Assembly: GCA_034437215.1 (NCBI GenBank) | Contig: DAOTVC010000006.1 | Span: forward strand, 10,803-74,802 | Source: DAOTVC01 sp034437215 | GTDB lineage: Bacteria; Chloroflexota; Anaerolineae; B4-G1; SLSP01 | DNA: 64,000 bases | Reading direction: 5' to 3' | Part shown: positions 50,070-58,455 of the stretch, in pieces | Layout: every line of letters begins with the position of its first letter | Position numbering within the stretch: the first letter of the stretch is position 1 | Notes under the pieces: model-generated | What the model was told of the DNA's origin: nothing | What the model saw: the letters and a program-made list of their open reading frames with translations, nothing else | Database searches by the model: none | Made by a program: the position numbers and the translations under genes

Positions 50070-51059
50070 TCAGTACCCCCGCTCCACACGCACCCGGTTG
50101 GAGGGCGCTTCGCCACGAGCCAGAGCGTTGAGGAGTTCGGCAAGATCGTGCACTCGGGCCTCCTCGACGGCGTCCGTCCCCAGACCTCCCGCCCGGTGGG
50201 GGCTCAGCACCACGTTGTCGAGGTCGTGAAAGGGATAGGTGGAGGGAGGGGTGTGGACCCGAGCCTCCTCCACGCCGTAGCCGGCATCCTTGCCCGCCGG
50301 GTAGTTGTACCAGACGTCGATGGCGGCGGCGTGCAGCGTGCCGTCGCGGAGGGCGACGAAGAGCGCCTCCTCATCGACGATGGGACCGCGCGCGACGTTC
50401 ACCAGGATCGCCCGGGCAGGGAGCCGGGCCAGCTCCGGCGCGCCGATGAGCCCCGTCGTCTCCTCCGTGTGGGGCAGCGCGACGATGAGGACGTCGCTCC
50501 GGGGCAGGAGAGCGTCCAGCGCCTCCGGAGGATGGATGAACGCCGGATCGTCACCGGGGCGCACACGATGTCGCAGGGCGTGCACCTCCATGCCCAGGCA
50601 GCGGCAGAGTCGCGCCACCCGCTGACCGATGGCCCCGTAGCCCAGGATGAGCGCCCTTTTCCCTGCCAGGTGGACGGCGGGATTGGGCCCGTAACGCGGG
50701 GTCCAATCGTGCCGGCGCAGCGCACGGTCCGGCGGCAGCAGGTGCTTCGCGGCTGCCAGCAGGAGCGCCAGCGTCATCTCGGCGACGAAGGTCGCGTTGT
50801 GGTGCAGATTGTAGACGGTCAGCTGGGGAAAGTCGCCGAGGAGCGCGCGCGTCTCCTCGGGCAGCCCGGCCCAGGGGATAACGAGCGTCTGCAGCCGGGG
50901 GCTTGCTTCCAGAGCCGCCCGGGAGGGACGACCCGCCACAAGCACCTCGTACTCCGGAGCCGCGGGCAGCTCGGGGCCGTAGGTGAGCCGGACCTGCTCC
51001 GCCAGCCGCTCCTCCAAGTAGATCTGCCACCGGCGGACCGGAGGATGGTAAAGGTGCAC
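50070..51059 (-). CDS. D-2-hydroxyacid dehydrogenase family protein
   Basis: A 329-residue protein. The NAD-binding core is RALILGYGAIGQRVARLCRCLGM. The substrate Arg is in ILVNVARGPIVDEEALFVAL, and the catalytic Glu/His region ends in NVVLSPHRAGG. The N-terminal catalytic domain is short, and the late DVWYNYPAGKDAGY is unusual. The substrate is unknown; formate-dehydrogenase-like or phosphoglycerate-type assignments are not justified. The start is placed at GTG 51059 (GGAGGG upstream) because the frame further upstream overlaps the LON-domain gene. It probably shares a transcript with that gene. Confidence 0.83.
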   Translation of the reverse strand: MHLYHPPVRRWQIYLEERLAEQVRLTYGPELPAAPEYEVLVAGRPSRAALEASPRLQTLVIPWAGLPEETRALLGDFPQLTVYNLHHNATFVAEMTLALLLAAAKHLLPPDRALRRHDWTPRYGPNPAVHLAGKRALILGYGAIGQRVARLCRCLGMEVHALRHRVRPGDDPAFIHPPEALDALLPRSDVLIVALPHTEETTGLIGAPELARLPARAILVNVARGPIVDEEALFVALRDGTLHAAAIDVWYNYPAGKDAGYGVEEARVHTPPSTYPFHDLDNVVLSPHRAGGLGTDAVEEARVHDLAELLNALARGEAPSNRVRVERGY

Positions 51060-51120
51060 GGTTAGAATGTCAGCCCTCCTTCTCAATAAGCACGCGCATT
51101 GAACGTGGCACTTGTACCCC

Positions 51121-51786
51121 TCAGCTGAAGGAGAAACTACCCAGATCCTCGGGGGGCTGGCGTTCCAGCATCGCATGGATGAGGGCTACCTCCCGTCTGA
51201 AGAGCTGCAGGAGATCCTCCAAGAGCGCCAGAGCATCCGTTGCAGCGAGAAGGGGCTGCTTCTGCCGGGCCGCCACCTGCAGCAGGTGTGCGGCCAGATA
51301 GGCCAGAGGCAGAGCCCCCCGGGGCAGGAAGCTCCGCTCGAACTCCATCTCGTGGAAATCGGAGAGCCGTCTCAGATAGACCGCTACCCAGGGCAGGAGC
51401 CGGCGCCCTCGCTTCTCGACCTCCGCCGGGTCTCCTAGGGGCAAGGGATATTCGACGACCCTGGCCGTCAGGTAGGGAAGTTCGTGGTGCAGGTCGACGA
51501 TACGGAAGCGCTCCCGCCCCACGGCCACGACGTTCATGCGCCCTTCAGAGAGACGCTGCACCTGGACGATCTTGGCCGTACAACCGACACTGTGGGGGGC
51601 GGGCAAGGGGGCGAAGGCCTCGGTGCCCTCTCTGATCAATACCACACCGAAGGAGCGCTCCCCCGCCAGACAGGCCTTCATCATCTGCTTGTACCGCGAC
51701 TCGAAGATGTAGAGCGTGATAGGCATGCCGGGGAAGAGCACGGTGTTCAACGGAAACAGCGGCAGTTCAGATTTTGATACAGACAC
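51121..51786 (-). CDS. LON substrate-binding (N-terminal) domain protein
   Basis: A 221-residue stand-alone version of the Lon N-terminal domain: ELPLFPLNTVLFPGMPITLYIFESRYKQMMKACLAGERSFGVVLI, then VGCTAKIVQVQRLSEGRMNVVAVGRERFRIVD, then a helical region. There is no ATPase or protease domain. Such proteins are thought to bind unfolded proteins or act in degradation by unknown partners. GGAGGGACG lies upstream of ATG 51786. It is divergent from the 51977 membrane-protein gene. Confidence 0.88.
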   Translation of the reverse strand: MSVSKSELPLFPLNTVLFPGMPITLYIFESRYKQMMKACLAGERSFGVVLIREGTEAFAPLPAPHSVGCTAKIVQVQRLSEGRMNVVAVGRERFRIVDLHHELPYLTARVVEYPLPLGDPAEVEKRGRRLLPWVAVYLRRLSDFHEMEFERSFLPRGALPLAYLAAHLLQVAARQKQPLLAATDALALLEDLLQLFRREVALIHAMLERQPPEDLGSFSFS

Positions 51787-51855
51787 GAGCTCCGTCCCTC
51801 CTTAGGATCATTATACGTGCGTTTTGGCGGTCTCCAAACGCAGGCCTCCGGAGAG

Positions 51856-51868
51856 TGTGACGGTCACA
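51856..51868. promoter_or_regulatory. palindrome TGTGA-CGG-TCACA in the divergent gap
   Basis: A perfect 5-3-5 inverted repeat lies 70 bp upstream of the LON gene start and about 110 bp upstream of GTG 51977. It could bind a regulator of either gene. The spacing is 3, not the 6 of CRP sites. Confidence 0.35.
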
Positions 51869-51976
51869 TTTAGAGATATGACCCCCAACGTACCGGAGAG
51901 CACATCCCCAGGTCGCTCCCTTCTGATAGACTGGGAGCAGAGATTGAGAAAAAGGTTCAGTCAACAGGAGGACATC

Positions 51977-52516
51977 GTGAATAGTAACAACAAGAAGACC
52001 AAGAATCTCGTCGGTGGTCTGCTGCTCATCCTCGTGGGCGCGCTGCTGCTCGCCGCACGCTTCACCGACTCCGACATTCTGGGGCTCGCCATTCCCCTGC
52101 TGCTGGGGCTGGGCTTCCTCGCCTGGGCGCTCACGGCACGCTCCGTCGGGCTTCTCATCCCGGGGGGTATCCTCACGGGGATCGGGACGGGCGCCCTGCT
52201 CATCGAGAGCATCGGTGCCAACCTGAGCGAGAGCGGCGAAGGCGGGCTCTTCCTCGTCGCCTTCGCCGGCGGGTGGGGCCTCATCTCCCTGCTGGCGGCG
52301 CTGGTTCTAAAGACGGAGATGTGGTGGCCCCTCATCCCCGCTGCCATTATCGGAGCCGTGGGCGGGGCGCTGCTCATCGGCGGGACCGCGCTCAAGGTGC
52401 TCGAGCTCGTCAATGACCTCTGGCCCCTGGGGCTCATCATCATCGGGCTCTATCTCCTCCTCTGGCGCCGTGGATATGCGATCAAAGAGACGCAGGACGA
52501 AGAGGTGGAGGCATGA
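51977..52516 (+). CDS. LiaF/DUF5668-like small membrane protein
   Basis: A 179-residue protein with six hydrophobic segments starting NLVGGLLLILVGALLLAARF, and several Gly-rich helices (LIPGGILTGIGTGALLIESIG). The end LWPLGLIIIGLYLLLWRR resembles LiaF-type or DUF5668 membrane segments. Function unknown; LiaF relatives act in cell-envelope stress responses. The start is GTG 51977 after CAGGAGGACATC; the longer frame to 51824 lacks a ribosome site. It overlaps the CAAX protease gene by 4 bp (ATGA), so both are coupled. Confidence 0.7.
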   Translation: MNSNNKKTKNLVGGLLLILVGALLLAARFTDSDILGLAIPLLLGLGFLAWALTARSVGLLIPGGILTGIGTGALLIESIGANLSESGEGGLFLVAFAGGWGLISLLAALVLKTEMWWPLIPAAIIGAVGGALLIGGTALKVLELVNDLWPLGLIIIGLYLLLWRRGYAIKETQDEEVEA

Positions 52517-53406
52517 ACACACGGATAGCCACTCGATCCGCAAAGGTAGAGCCGACTGCGGGGATGGCGTGGGGAGTATCTCTCCTGCTGGGGGCGCTCC
52601 CCATTCTCCTGCAAGAACTGACAGGCAGCGTGCCGGACGCCTACACTTGGATAGGCAGCGGCGCCCTCCTCCTGCTGTTGACCCTGAGCTTCGCCATCCG
52701 GACGCTGAAACCCCTGCGCCTCTTCTTCGTCCTCTCCATAGTCCTGCTTGTGGGCATGAATCTGATCGACGTGGTGATGGCAACCTCACTCTGGCAGCAG
52801 GGGTTCGGACGGGGTCCTTGGGTCCGCGGGATGCTCGGCACGCAGCTCTGGCGGCTCGCCATCGCCCTGGTCACCCTCGCCGTCCTCTTCGCCGCCGGGC
52901 TCAGACGTCGCGACTTCTTCCTGGTCAAGGGTGATCTCGACGCCCCCGTGGGGGCCGTGAAAATCCTGGGTATCGAGGGGGCGGAGCGCTGGAACACTCT
53001 GGGACGGAACTTCGCCCTTATGATCAGCTCCGGCACCCTCGTCTTCCTCCTACTGGGGTTCCGGCCCTCCACGGCAGCACTGGCCCGTCTCCTACCCCTC
53101 TTCCCGGCCGTCCTGCTCCTGGCAGCGATGAACGCCTTCTTCGAGGAGCTCGTCTACCGGGCCGCCATGATCGGCGCCCTGCGCCCTGCCGTCGGTGCCC
53201 CTCAGGCTCTCTGGATCACCGCCGTCCTCTTCGGACTGGGCCACTTCTACGGCGTGCCCTACGGCGTCGTCGGTGTGCTCATGTCGACCTTTCTCGGCTG
53301 GTTCCTGGGCAAGAGCATGCTGGAGACGGGGGGCTTCTTCTGGGCCTGGTTCATCCACCTGCTCCAGGACATCCTTATCTTCAGCGTATTGGCGATGGTA
53401 ATGTAA
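52513..53406 (+). CDS. CPBP (CAAX/Abi) family intramembrane protease
   Basis: A 297-residue protein with about eight membrane segments. Motif 1 NAFFEELVYRAAMIGAL (the Glu pair and Arg), motif 2 ITAVLFGLGHFYGVPYG (His) and a late His in WAWFIHLLQDI match the CPBP family of intramembrane glutamate proteases. Roles include self-immunity to peptides and envelope stress response. It is coupled to the upstream LiaF-like gene. Confidence 0.88.
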   Translation: MNTRIATRSAKVEPTAGMAWGVSLLLGALPILLQELTGSVPDAYTWIGSGALLLLLTLSFAIRTLKPLRLFFVLSIVLLVGMNLIDVVMATSLWQQGFGRGPWVRGMLGTQLWRLAIALVTLAVLFAAGLRRRDFFLVKGDLDAPVGAVKILGIEGAERWNTLGRNFALMISSGTLVFLLLGFRPSTAALARLLPLFPAVLLLAAMNAFFEELVYRAAMIGALRPAVGAPQALWITAVLFGLGHFYGVPYGVVGVLMSTFLGWFLGKSMLETGGFFWAWFIHLLQDILIFSVLAMVM

Positions 53407-53408
53407 GC

Positions 53409-53505
53409 AACCAGGGATTAGAAATCGGGGATCAGGGGTGAGGAGAACTCTCACTAAACTGACTGCCCGTTCCCTATTCCCTGTTCACCCATCCCTATTA
53501 AAAGG
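53409..53505. repeat. inverted heptad repeat tract, GGGATTA class
   Basis: GGGATTA, GAAATCG, GGGATCA, GGGGTGA on the left face CGTTCCC, TATTCCC, TGTTCAC, CCATCCC on the right, with 7-bp phase. It lies between the CAAX protease and hydrolase genes. Confidence 0.75.
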
Positions 53506-53513
53506 AGAGACAA

Positions 53514-54593
53514 ATGACAGAACAGAATTCATCCGCAGCACGCTCACAGAACAGTGGAACCCTACGCAAGGTCGTGATGGTCGGGCTCAAGATTCTTCTC
53601 GTGGGATGCCTCGTGACCACCTTGATAGCGGTCATCGGGGGCGCCTCCATGCGGCGCACCGAACGCCAGGCCTACGCCGAACGCAGTGAAACCTACCCGG
53701 CGCCGGGGACGATCAGCGAGGGGCTGCACCTCTACTGCCGCGGGCAGAGCAGCGGTGACGAGCCCACCGTGATCCTGGAAGCCGGATCGGGAGGCGGCGT
53801 GACCTCCGTCTACGGGCTGGTGGAGAGCTTGGCTTCCGAGACGCGCGTCTGCGCCTACGACCGTGCCGGCATGGGCTGGAGCGCACCGGTGGCCGGCGCG
53901 GCCCGCACCGCCGACGAGATCACCGCCGACCTGTACGCGTTGTTGACCCGCGAGGGCATCGAGCCTCCCTACGTCATCGTCGGGCACTCCTATGGCGGGC
54001 TCCTGGCGCAGGCCTTTGCCGGCCTTTACCCCGAGCAGACGAAGGCCCTCGTGCTCGTGGAGACCCGGGATGCCTTCGAAGAGGAGTACAGCCATCCCGC
54101 CATCAGGGACGCGGAAGCGCAGGGCATGGCCTGGTACCGCGGCTTCGGTACCGCCGCCCGGGTGGGGCTCCTGCAGGCCCTGGGGCCGGAGAACATGGCG
54201 CCCAGCGTGCCCTTCTTCTCCAACACCCCGCACCCCGACGTTCGAGCGGCCCACTACGATCACCTGGCGCACCCCGAACACTACGCCGCGGTCCTGAGTG
54301 AGTATGAAGGGCTCTCCACCTCCACGGAGATGGCCCGGGAGGCCGATCTCTCCGGCGTGGAGGTCTGGGTCATCGAAGGGGACGACAACAGCGACCTGCA
54401 GGTCCTGCTGGAGAACGATGAGGCCGAGAGCTACATCGCGCAGCGCGCGCAGTCCCTGCAGGCAATCATCGATCGCTCGGCAGGCGGCGAGATGATCGCC
54501 ATCGAGGGGGGGCACAACCTCACCGAGGACAACCCCGAGGCCCTGACGGAGCTCCTGCGCGCCGTGCTGGAGGGGGAGTCTTGGAGCGACTGA
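53514..54593 (+). CDS. membrane-anchored alpha/beta hydrolase
   Basis: A 359-residue protein. One N-terminal membrane segment (VVMVGLKILLVGCLVTTLIAVIGGAS) anchors an alpha/beta hydrolase: VILEAGSGGGVTSVYGL, nucleophile elbow VGHSYGGLLAQAFAG, and the triad His in EGGHNLTEDNPEAL. The catalytic domain probably faces outside. The substrate is unknown. AAAAGGAGAG lies upstream of ATG 53514. Confidence 0.85.
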   Translation: MTEQNSSAARSQNSGTLRKVVMVGLKILLVGCLVTTLIAVIGGASMRRTERQAYAERSETYPAPGTISEGLHLYCRGQSSGDEPTVILEAGSGGGVTSVYGLVESLASETRVCAYDRAGMGWSAPVAGAARTADEITADLYALLTREGIEPPYVIVGHSYGGLLAQAFAGLYPEQTKALVLVETRDAFEEEYSHPAIRDAEAQGMAWYRGFGTAARVGLLQALGPENMAPSVPFFSNTPHPDVRAAHYDHLAHPEHYAAVLSEYEGLSTSTEMAREADLSGVEVWVIEGDDNSDLQVLLENDEAESYIAQRAQSLQAIIDRSAGGEMIAIEGGHNLTEDNPEALTELLRAVLEGESWSD

Positions 54594-54613
54594 TCCCCAT
54601 AGCGCCGCTCGGT

Positions 54614-54641
54614 TTGTCGGCTCGGGCGCAGAGGCTATAAT
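54614..54641 (+). promoter_or_regulatory. promoter for a leaderless transcript of the M23 gene
   Basis: -35 TTGTCG (54614-54619), 16-bp spacer, perfect -10 TATAAT (54636-54641). The -10 ends 6 bp before ATG 54648, so transcription should start at or next to the A of the start codon. No Shine-Dalgarno sequence is possible. Confidence 0.6.
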
Positions 54642-54647
54642 CCCAGC

Positions 54648-55466
54648 ATGCAACGACTGCGTGCCCTGATTCGACACCCGCTCTTCTGGCTGATCGTGGC
54701 AACCATCCCGCCGGCCCTGGTGGTGGCGGGATGGTCGCTCTGGCGCTACTACCGCGGGGGCGATGCCCACCCCGGTCCGCTGCCGCCGCCCCTGCCCTCC
54801 GCCGAGGCACCGGCAGTCGCTGCGGCCTTCGACTTCCCCCTCGACCCCGAGCGCTTCGGCCCCTTCGTGCCCTACGAGACCGGTCCCTGGGACGTGGACA
54901 CCCGCTTCGGGGCCCAGAACCCCGGTCTGGGCGACGCGGGGAAGTGCTTCGTGAACCTGCAGGGGGAGCGCGTGCCCTTCCGCGACCTCTACCACGCCGG
55001 GGAGGATTGGATCGCCCTGACCCCCGAGGGCCGGCTCACCCCGCGTCACGCCGCGGGAGAGCCGGTGCGCGCCGTCGCCAACGGCGTCGTCACCTGGACA
55101 CAATCCCTGGGCAGCGAGGGCGCCGTCGTCGTCGTAGAACATACCCTGCCGTCAGGGGAGCGGGTCTGGTCCGTCTACTGGCACGTCGCCGACGTCCGGG
55201 TCGCCCTGGGTGAGGCGGTGACCGGGGGTGAGGTCCTGGGTGTCGTCCACCACCGTGGGATGAACAGCCACCTCCACTGGGAGATTCGCACCTTTGGGGA
55301 CGGCAGCGCCCTCTTCCCACCGGACTCGGCGGGCGGGCGCGGCAGCTGCAACGTCTACGTGATGGGCGTGGGCTACACGTGGGATGATGACCCGGCCCGC
55401 GCCCGCCCCGAGACCTGGGGCTACCTCGATCCGGTGGCCTTCGTGGAGGCGCACCGGAGCCCCTGA
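54648..55466 (+). CDS. membrane-anchored M23 family metallopeptidase
   Basis: A 272-residue protein. An N-terminal membrane segment (FWLIVATIPPALVVAGWSLW) is followed by a proline-rich stalk and an M23 domain with the ligands of LYHAGEDWIAL (His, Asp) and the H-x-H of MNSHLHWEIR. It would cut peptidoglycan cross-bridges or other glycine-rich peptides outside the membrane. The promoter suggests a leaderless mRNA. The last eight codons and the stop are part of a 37-bp tandem duplication. Confidence 0.85.
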   Translation: MQRLRALIRHPLFWLIVATIPPALVVAGWSLWRYYRGGDAHPGPLPPPLPSAEAPAVAAAFDFPLDPERFGPFVPYETGPWDVDTRFGAQNPGLGDAGKCFVNLQGERVPFRDLYHAGEDWIALTPEGRLTPRHAAGEPVRAVANGVVTWTQSLGSEGAVVVVEHTLPSGERVWSVYWHVADVRVALGEAVTGGEVLGVVHHRGMNSHLHWEIRTFGDGSALFPPDSAGGRGSCNVYVMGVGYTWDDDPARARPETWGYLDPVAFVEAHRSP

Positions 55467-55514
55467 TCTGTTGCCCTGCGTGGAGGCGCACCGGAGCCCC
55501 TGATCTGTTGCCCT
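55442..55514. repeat. 37-bp tandem duplication across the stop codon of the M23 gene
   Basis: Bases 55442-55478 are repeated at 55479-55514 with almost no change. The first copy includes the last codons and TGA of the M23 gene; the second is downstream. Confidence 0.85.
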
Positions 55515-55534
55515 TCTTGCGCTTCTCCTCTATA

Positions 55535-55693
55535 CTTAAGCTACTTCCGCTGAAAAAAGATCTCTTACCACGGAGATCCTTGATGTTAAACTTTATAAAA
55601 TGTAATTTTCGGCCTAACTTTCATAATCGTCTCCGTGGTGTTCTCTGTGTCCTCCGTGGTGAAATAGAGTTCTTTCAGTAGAGCCTTAAGCTA
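55535..55693. mobile_element. MITE-like element, family 2, copy 2, with 9-bp flanking repeat
   Basis: The element of about 140 bp is the reverse of the one at 33174, with 25-30 bp of extra loop sequence. CTTAAGCTA flanks it on both sides (55535-55543 and 55685-55693), consistent with a target duplication. Inner inverted segments are CTTACCACGGAG and CTCCGTGGTGAA. Confidence 0.7.
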
Positions 55694-55725
55694 AGCAGGG
55701 AGTTGTTCCTCAGGAGTTGATCGCG

Positions 55726-56424
55726 ATGACCAGAGCCGTGCCGTTCGTTGAATTTACCTTCAATACCCTGTACCTCGGCTTCGCCTGGGTCATCTTCGTC
55801 CTCATGCTACAGCGCTATCCCCGGCTGCCGCCCTCACGCCGCCGGACGGCCTTCTGGGTCGTGGCGGCCCTCTTCGCCCTGGCCTTCGGAGACTCCTTTC
55901 ACCTGCTGCCCCACAACTATGCCATTCTTGCGGGGCGGATCAACCATCCCGCCATGGGACGGTGGCTCGGGCTGGGACGGGCCATCAGCTCCTTCACCCT
56001 CTCCTTCTTCTACCTCTTCCTCCTCCTCTACGCCCGGCGCAAGTTCGATCTCGAGTGGGACGCCCTCTCCGTGCTCCTCGTCGCCGCCTGCGTGGTGCGG
56101 CTGGCCCTGCTCTTCTTCCCGCAGAATCACTGGTTTACCGCTGAGCCCACGCCCTGGAAATTCTACCGCAACATCCCCTTTGCCCTTCAAGGACTCGGTG
56201 TCGTCGGTCTGCTCCTGGCTCACGCTAATGGAAACCGGAGGCTGCGCATCGTAGCCTCCGCCATCAGCGCCTCCTTCCTCTTTTACGGAGCGACCCTCGT
56301 AGGTACCCTCTGGGCTCCCATCTGGGGCGTGATGATGCTGCCCAAGACTCTGGCCTACGTCCTCGCGGTCTTCCACCTCTACCGGCTGGAGCTGACCCTC
56401 GCCCCCACCCCCGCCTGGGCCTGA
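55726..56424 (+). CDS. hypothetical polytopic membrane protein
   Basis: A 232-residue protein with about seven membrane segments, starting VEFTFNTLYLGFAWVIFVLML and ending FLFYGATLVGTLWAPIWGVMMLPKTLAYVLAVFHLYRLEL. A polar FHLLPHNYAIL segment with two His residues lies in the second or third segment and PQNHWFTAEPTPWKFYRNIP in a later loop. I do not recognise a family. ATG 55726 is about 9 bp from AGGAG; TTG 55717 is too close. It precedes the ole cluster by 115 bp on the same strand. Confidence 0.7.
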   Translation: MTRAVPFVEFTFNTLYLGFAWVIFVLMLQRYPRLPPSRRRTAFWVVAALFALAFGDSFHLLPHNYAILAGRINHPAMGRWLGLGRAISSFTLSFFYLFLLLYARRKFDLEWDALSVLLVAACVVRLALLFFPQNHWFTAEPTPWKFYRNIPFALQGLGVVGLLLAHANGNRRLRIVASAISASFLFYGATLVGTLWAPIWGVMMLPKTLAYVLAVFHLYRLELTLAPTPAWA

Positions 56425-56539
56425 TCAGATGGGCCCTCCCCCTCTCATTCACCGAATAGCCCTGCAGCGGTGTGGTAAAAGCCCTCAAGTTATAGTACAA
56501 TCATCAAGCTGTATGCCTATACTATCACAAGAGGGAAGT

Positions 56540-57556
56540 ATGTTATACGAGAACGTCTACATCGAAAGCATGGGATACGTCATCCCCGACAACATCATCA
56601 CAACTGCTTGGATTGAAGAGCAGCTCGCACCCGTCTACGAAGATCTCGGCGCTCCCGCCGGCTTTATCGAACGGCTGACCGGGATCAAAGAGCACCGCTG
56701 GTGGGACGAGAACGTCCTGGTCTCCGATGCCTCTGCCATGGCAGGAGAACGGGCCATCGAGAACGCCAAGATCGACCGGGAGGAGATAGAGTGCCTCATC
56801 AACACCTCGGTCTGCCGTGACTACATCGAGCCGGCAACGGCTTCCATCGTCCACGATAAACTCCACCTGAGCCCTCGAGCACTGGTCTTCGACGTGGTAA
56901 ACGCCTGTCTGGGCTTCCTCAACGGCATGCTCATCATCGCCAACATGATCGAACTGGGGCAGATCGAGACGGGGATGGTGGTTGCCGCCGAGGCTCCCCG
57001 CGTCGGGCAGCTGGCGACCATCGAACGGATGCTCAACAGCCCACCCGATAAGGAGGCCCTCAAGGACAACCTGGCCTCCTTCACCCTGGGAGCCGGTTCG
57101 GTCGCCATGATCCTGAGCCACAGGGACAAGGTCCGCAACGGGCACCGGATCGTGGGCGGCGTGAACTACGGCAACACCGAGCACAGCCAACTCTGCGTCG
57201 CCCAGACGACCTGGATGCGCACCGACTCCACCAAACTCCTCTCCGAGGGCACCAAGGTGGTCGTGCAGGCCTGGAAGCGCTTCGAGACGGAGATGGGCTG
57301 GTCCAACGGCAAGATCAACAAGCTCTTCACCCACCAGGTGAGCGAGCCCCAGCGTAAGGTCGCTCTGCGCGCCCTGGGGCTGCCCGAGGACATCGACTAC
57401 CCCACCCTGCAGTGGCTGGGCAACACCGCCTCCGTCGCGGCCCCCATCAGCATGGCCATTGCCGAGGACCGGGGCCTTATCGACACGGGGGACAACGTCG
57501 TCCTCTTCGGCGTGGGCAGCGGGATCAACAGCATCGTCCTGGGCATCGAGTGGTAG
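56540..57556 (+). CDS. oleA: OleA, beta-ketoacyl synthase III-like head-to-head condensing enzyme
   Basis: A 338-residue thiolase-fold protein with the KAS III pattern: nucleophile Cys in FDVVNACLGFLNGM, His in FTHQVSEPQ and Asn in LQWLGNTASVAAP. OleA joins two fatty acyl-CoAs head-to-head to a 2-alkyl-3-ketoacid. Assignment as OleA rather than FabH rests on the order oleA-B-C followed by oleD and on the N-terminal YIESMGYVIPDNIITTAWIEEQL. The ATG at 56540 follows GAGGGAAG. It overlaps or abuts oleB. Confidence 0.9.
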   Translation: MLYENVYIESMGYVIPDNIITTAWIEEQLAPVYEDLGAPAGFIERLTGIKEHRWWDENVLVSDASAMAGERAIENAKIDREEIECLINTSVCRDYIEPATASIVHDKLHLSPRALVFDVVNACLGFLNGMLIIANMIELGQIETGMVVAAEAPRVGQLATIERMLNSPPDKEALKDNLASFTLGAGSVAMILSHRDKVRNGHRIVGGVNYGNTEHSQLCVAQTTWMRTDSTKLLSEGTKVVVQAWKRFETEMGWSNGKINKLFTHQVSEPQRKVALRALGLPEDIDYPTLQWLGNTASVAAPISMAIAEDRGLIDTGDNVVLFGVGSGINSIVLGIEW

Positions 57557-57564
57557 GCAGCCGC

Positions 57565-58455
57565 GTGGGGCACTGGCGCAGCCTCTACCCCTTCGCCTCC
57601 CACTACCTGGATCTCGAGGGCAGGCGCTTCCACTACCTGGATGAAGGGCCGCGCGCTGCGCCTCCCATCCTGATGGTGCATGGCAACCCCACCTGGTCCT
57701 TCTACTATCGCACCCTCATCCCGACCCTGAGCCGCAACTACCGGGTCGTCGTGCCCGATCACCTGGGCTGTGGCCTCTCCGACAAGCCCCAGGACTACCC
57801 CTACACGCTGGAGCAGCACATTCGCAATCTCGAGACGCTCGTCGCGCATCTGGAGCTGGAGGATCTCACTCTCGTGCTCCACGACTGGGGCGGGGCCATC
57901 GGCATGGGGTACGCCACCCGCCATCCCGAGAACGCCCGCCGCTTCGTCGTCTTCAACACAGCCGCCTTCTTCCTGCCCGTCCTCTTCTGGGGCATCAAGT
58001 TCGCCCGCCTGCCCGGACTGGGCGACCTGATGCTGCGCGGGTTCAACGCCTTCGCCCTCAGCGCCCTCGTCGCCGGTACCTCCCGGCGCGAGCGCTTCAC
58101 CCGCGACATTCGCGCCGGCTATCTGGCCCCCTACGACAGCTGGCAGAACCGCGTCGCCATCCTCCGCTTTGTGCAGGACATCCCCATGGAAGAGGACCAC
58201 CCCACGCGGCAAACCATCGATGGGATCGAGGCGGGGCTGGTGCAGCTGCGCGCTCGCCCCATGCTCATCCTCTGGGGCGCCGGCGACCCCGTCTTCACCG
58301 TGGAGGACTTCCTGGCGGGTTGGCGGAAGCGCTTCCCCGACGCCGAGGTCCACGTCCTGGAGAACGCCGGGCACTACGTCGTGGAGGACGCCCACGAGCG
58401 CATCCTGCCGCGGATGGTCGATTTCCTGGCACGCACAACCGGGGATGCGGCCTGA
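57565..58455 (+). CDS. oleB: OleB, beta-lactone decarboxylase (haloalkane-dehalogenase-like fold)
   Basis: A 296-residue alpha/beta hydrolase. HGNPTWSFYYRTLIP and VVPDHLGCGLSDKP are typical of haloalkane-dehalogenase-like enzymes. The nucleophile is Asp in VLHDWGGAIGMGYA, with the late acid in LWGAGDPVF and the His in ENAGHYVVED. OleB decarboxylates the cis-beta-lactone made by OleC to the olefin. GTG 57565 is chosen because the family homology begins there; GTG 57550, overlapping the oleA stop, is an alternative. The stop overlaps the oleC start (TGATG). Confidence 0.9.
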   Translation: MGHWRSLYPFASHYLDLEGRRFHYLDEGPRAAPPILMVHGNPTWSFYYRTLIPTLSRNYRVVVPDHLGCGLSDKPQDYPYTLEQHIRNLETLVAHLELEDLTLVLHDWGGAIGMGYATRHPENARRFVVFNTAAFFLPVLFWGIKFARLPGLGDLMLRGFNAFALSALVAGTSRRERFTRDIRAGYLAPYDSWQNRVAILRFVQDIPMEEDHPTRQTIDGIEAGLVQLRARPMLILWGAGDPVFTVEDFLAGWRKRFPDAEVHVLENAGHYVVEDAHERILPRMVDFLARTTGDAA

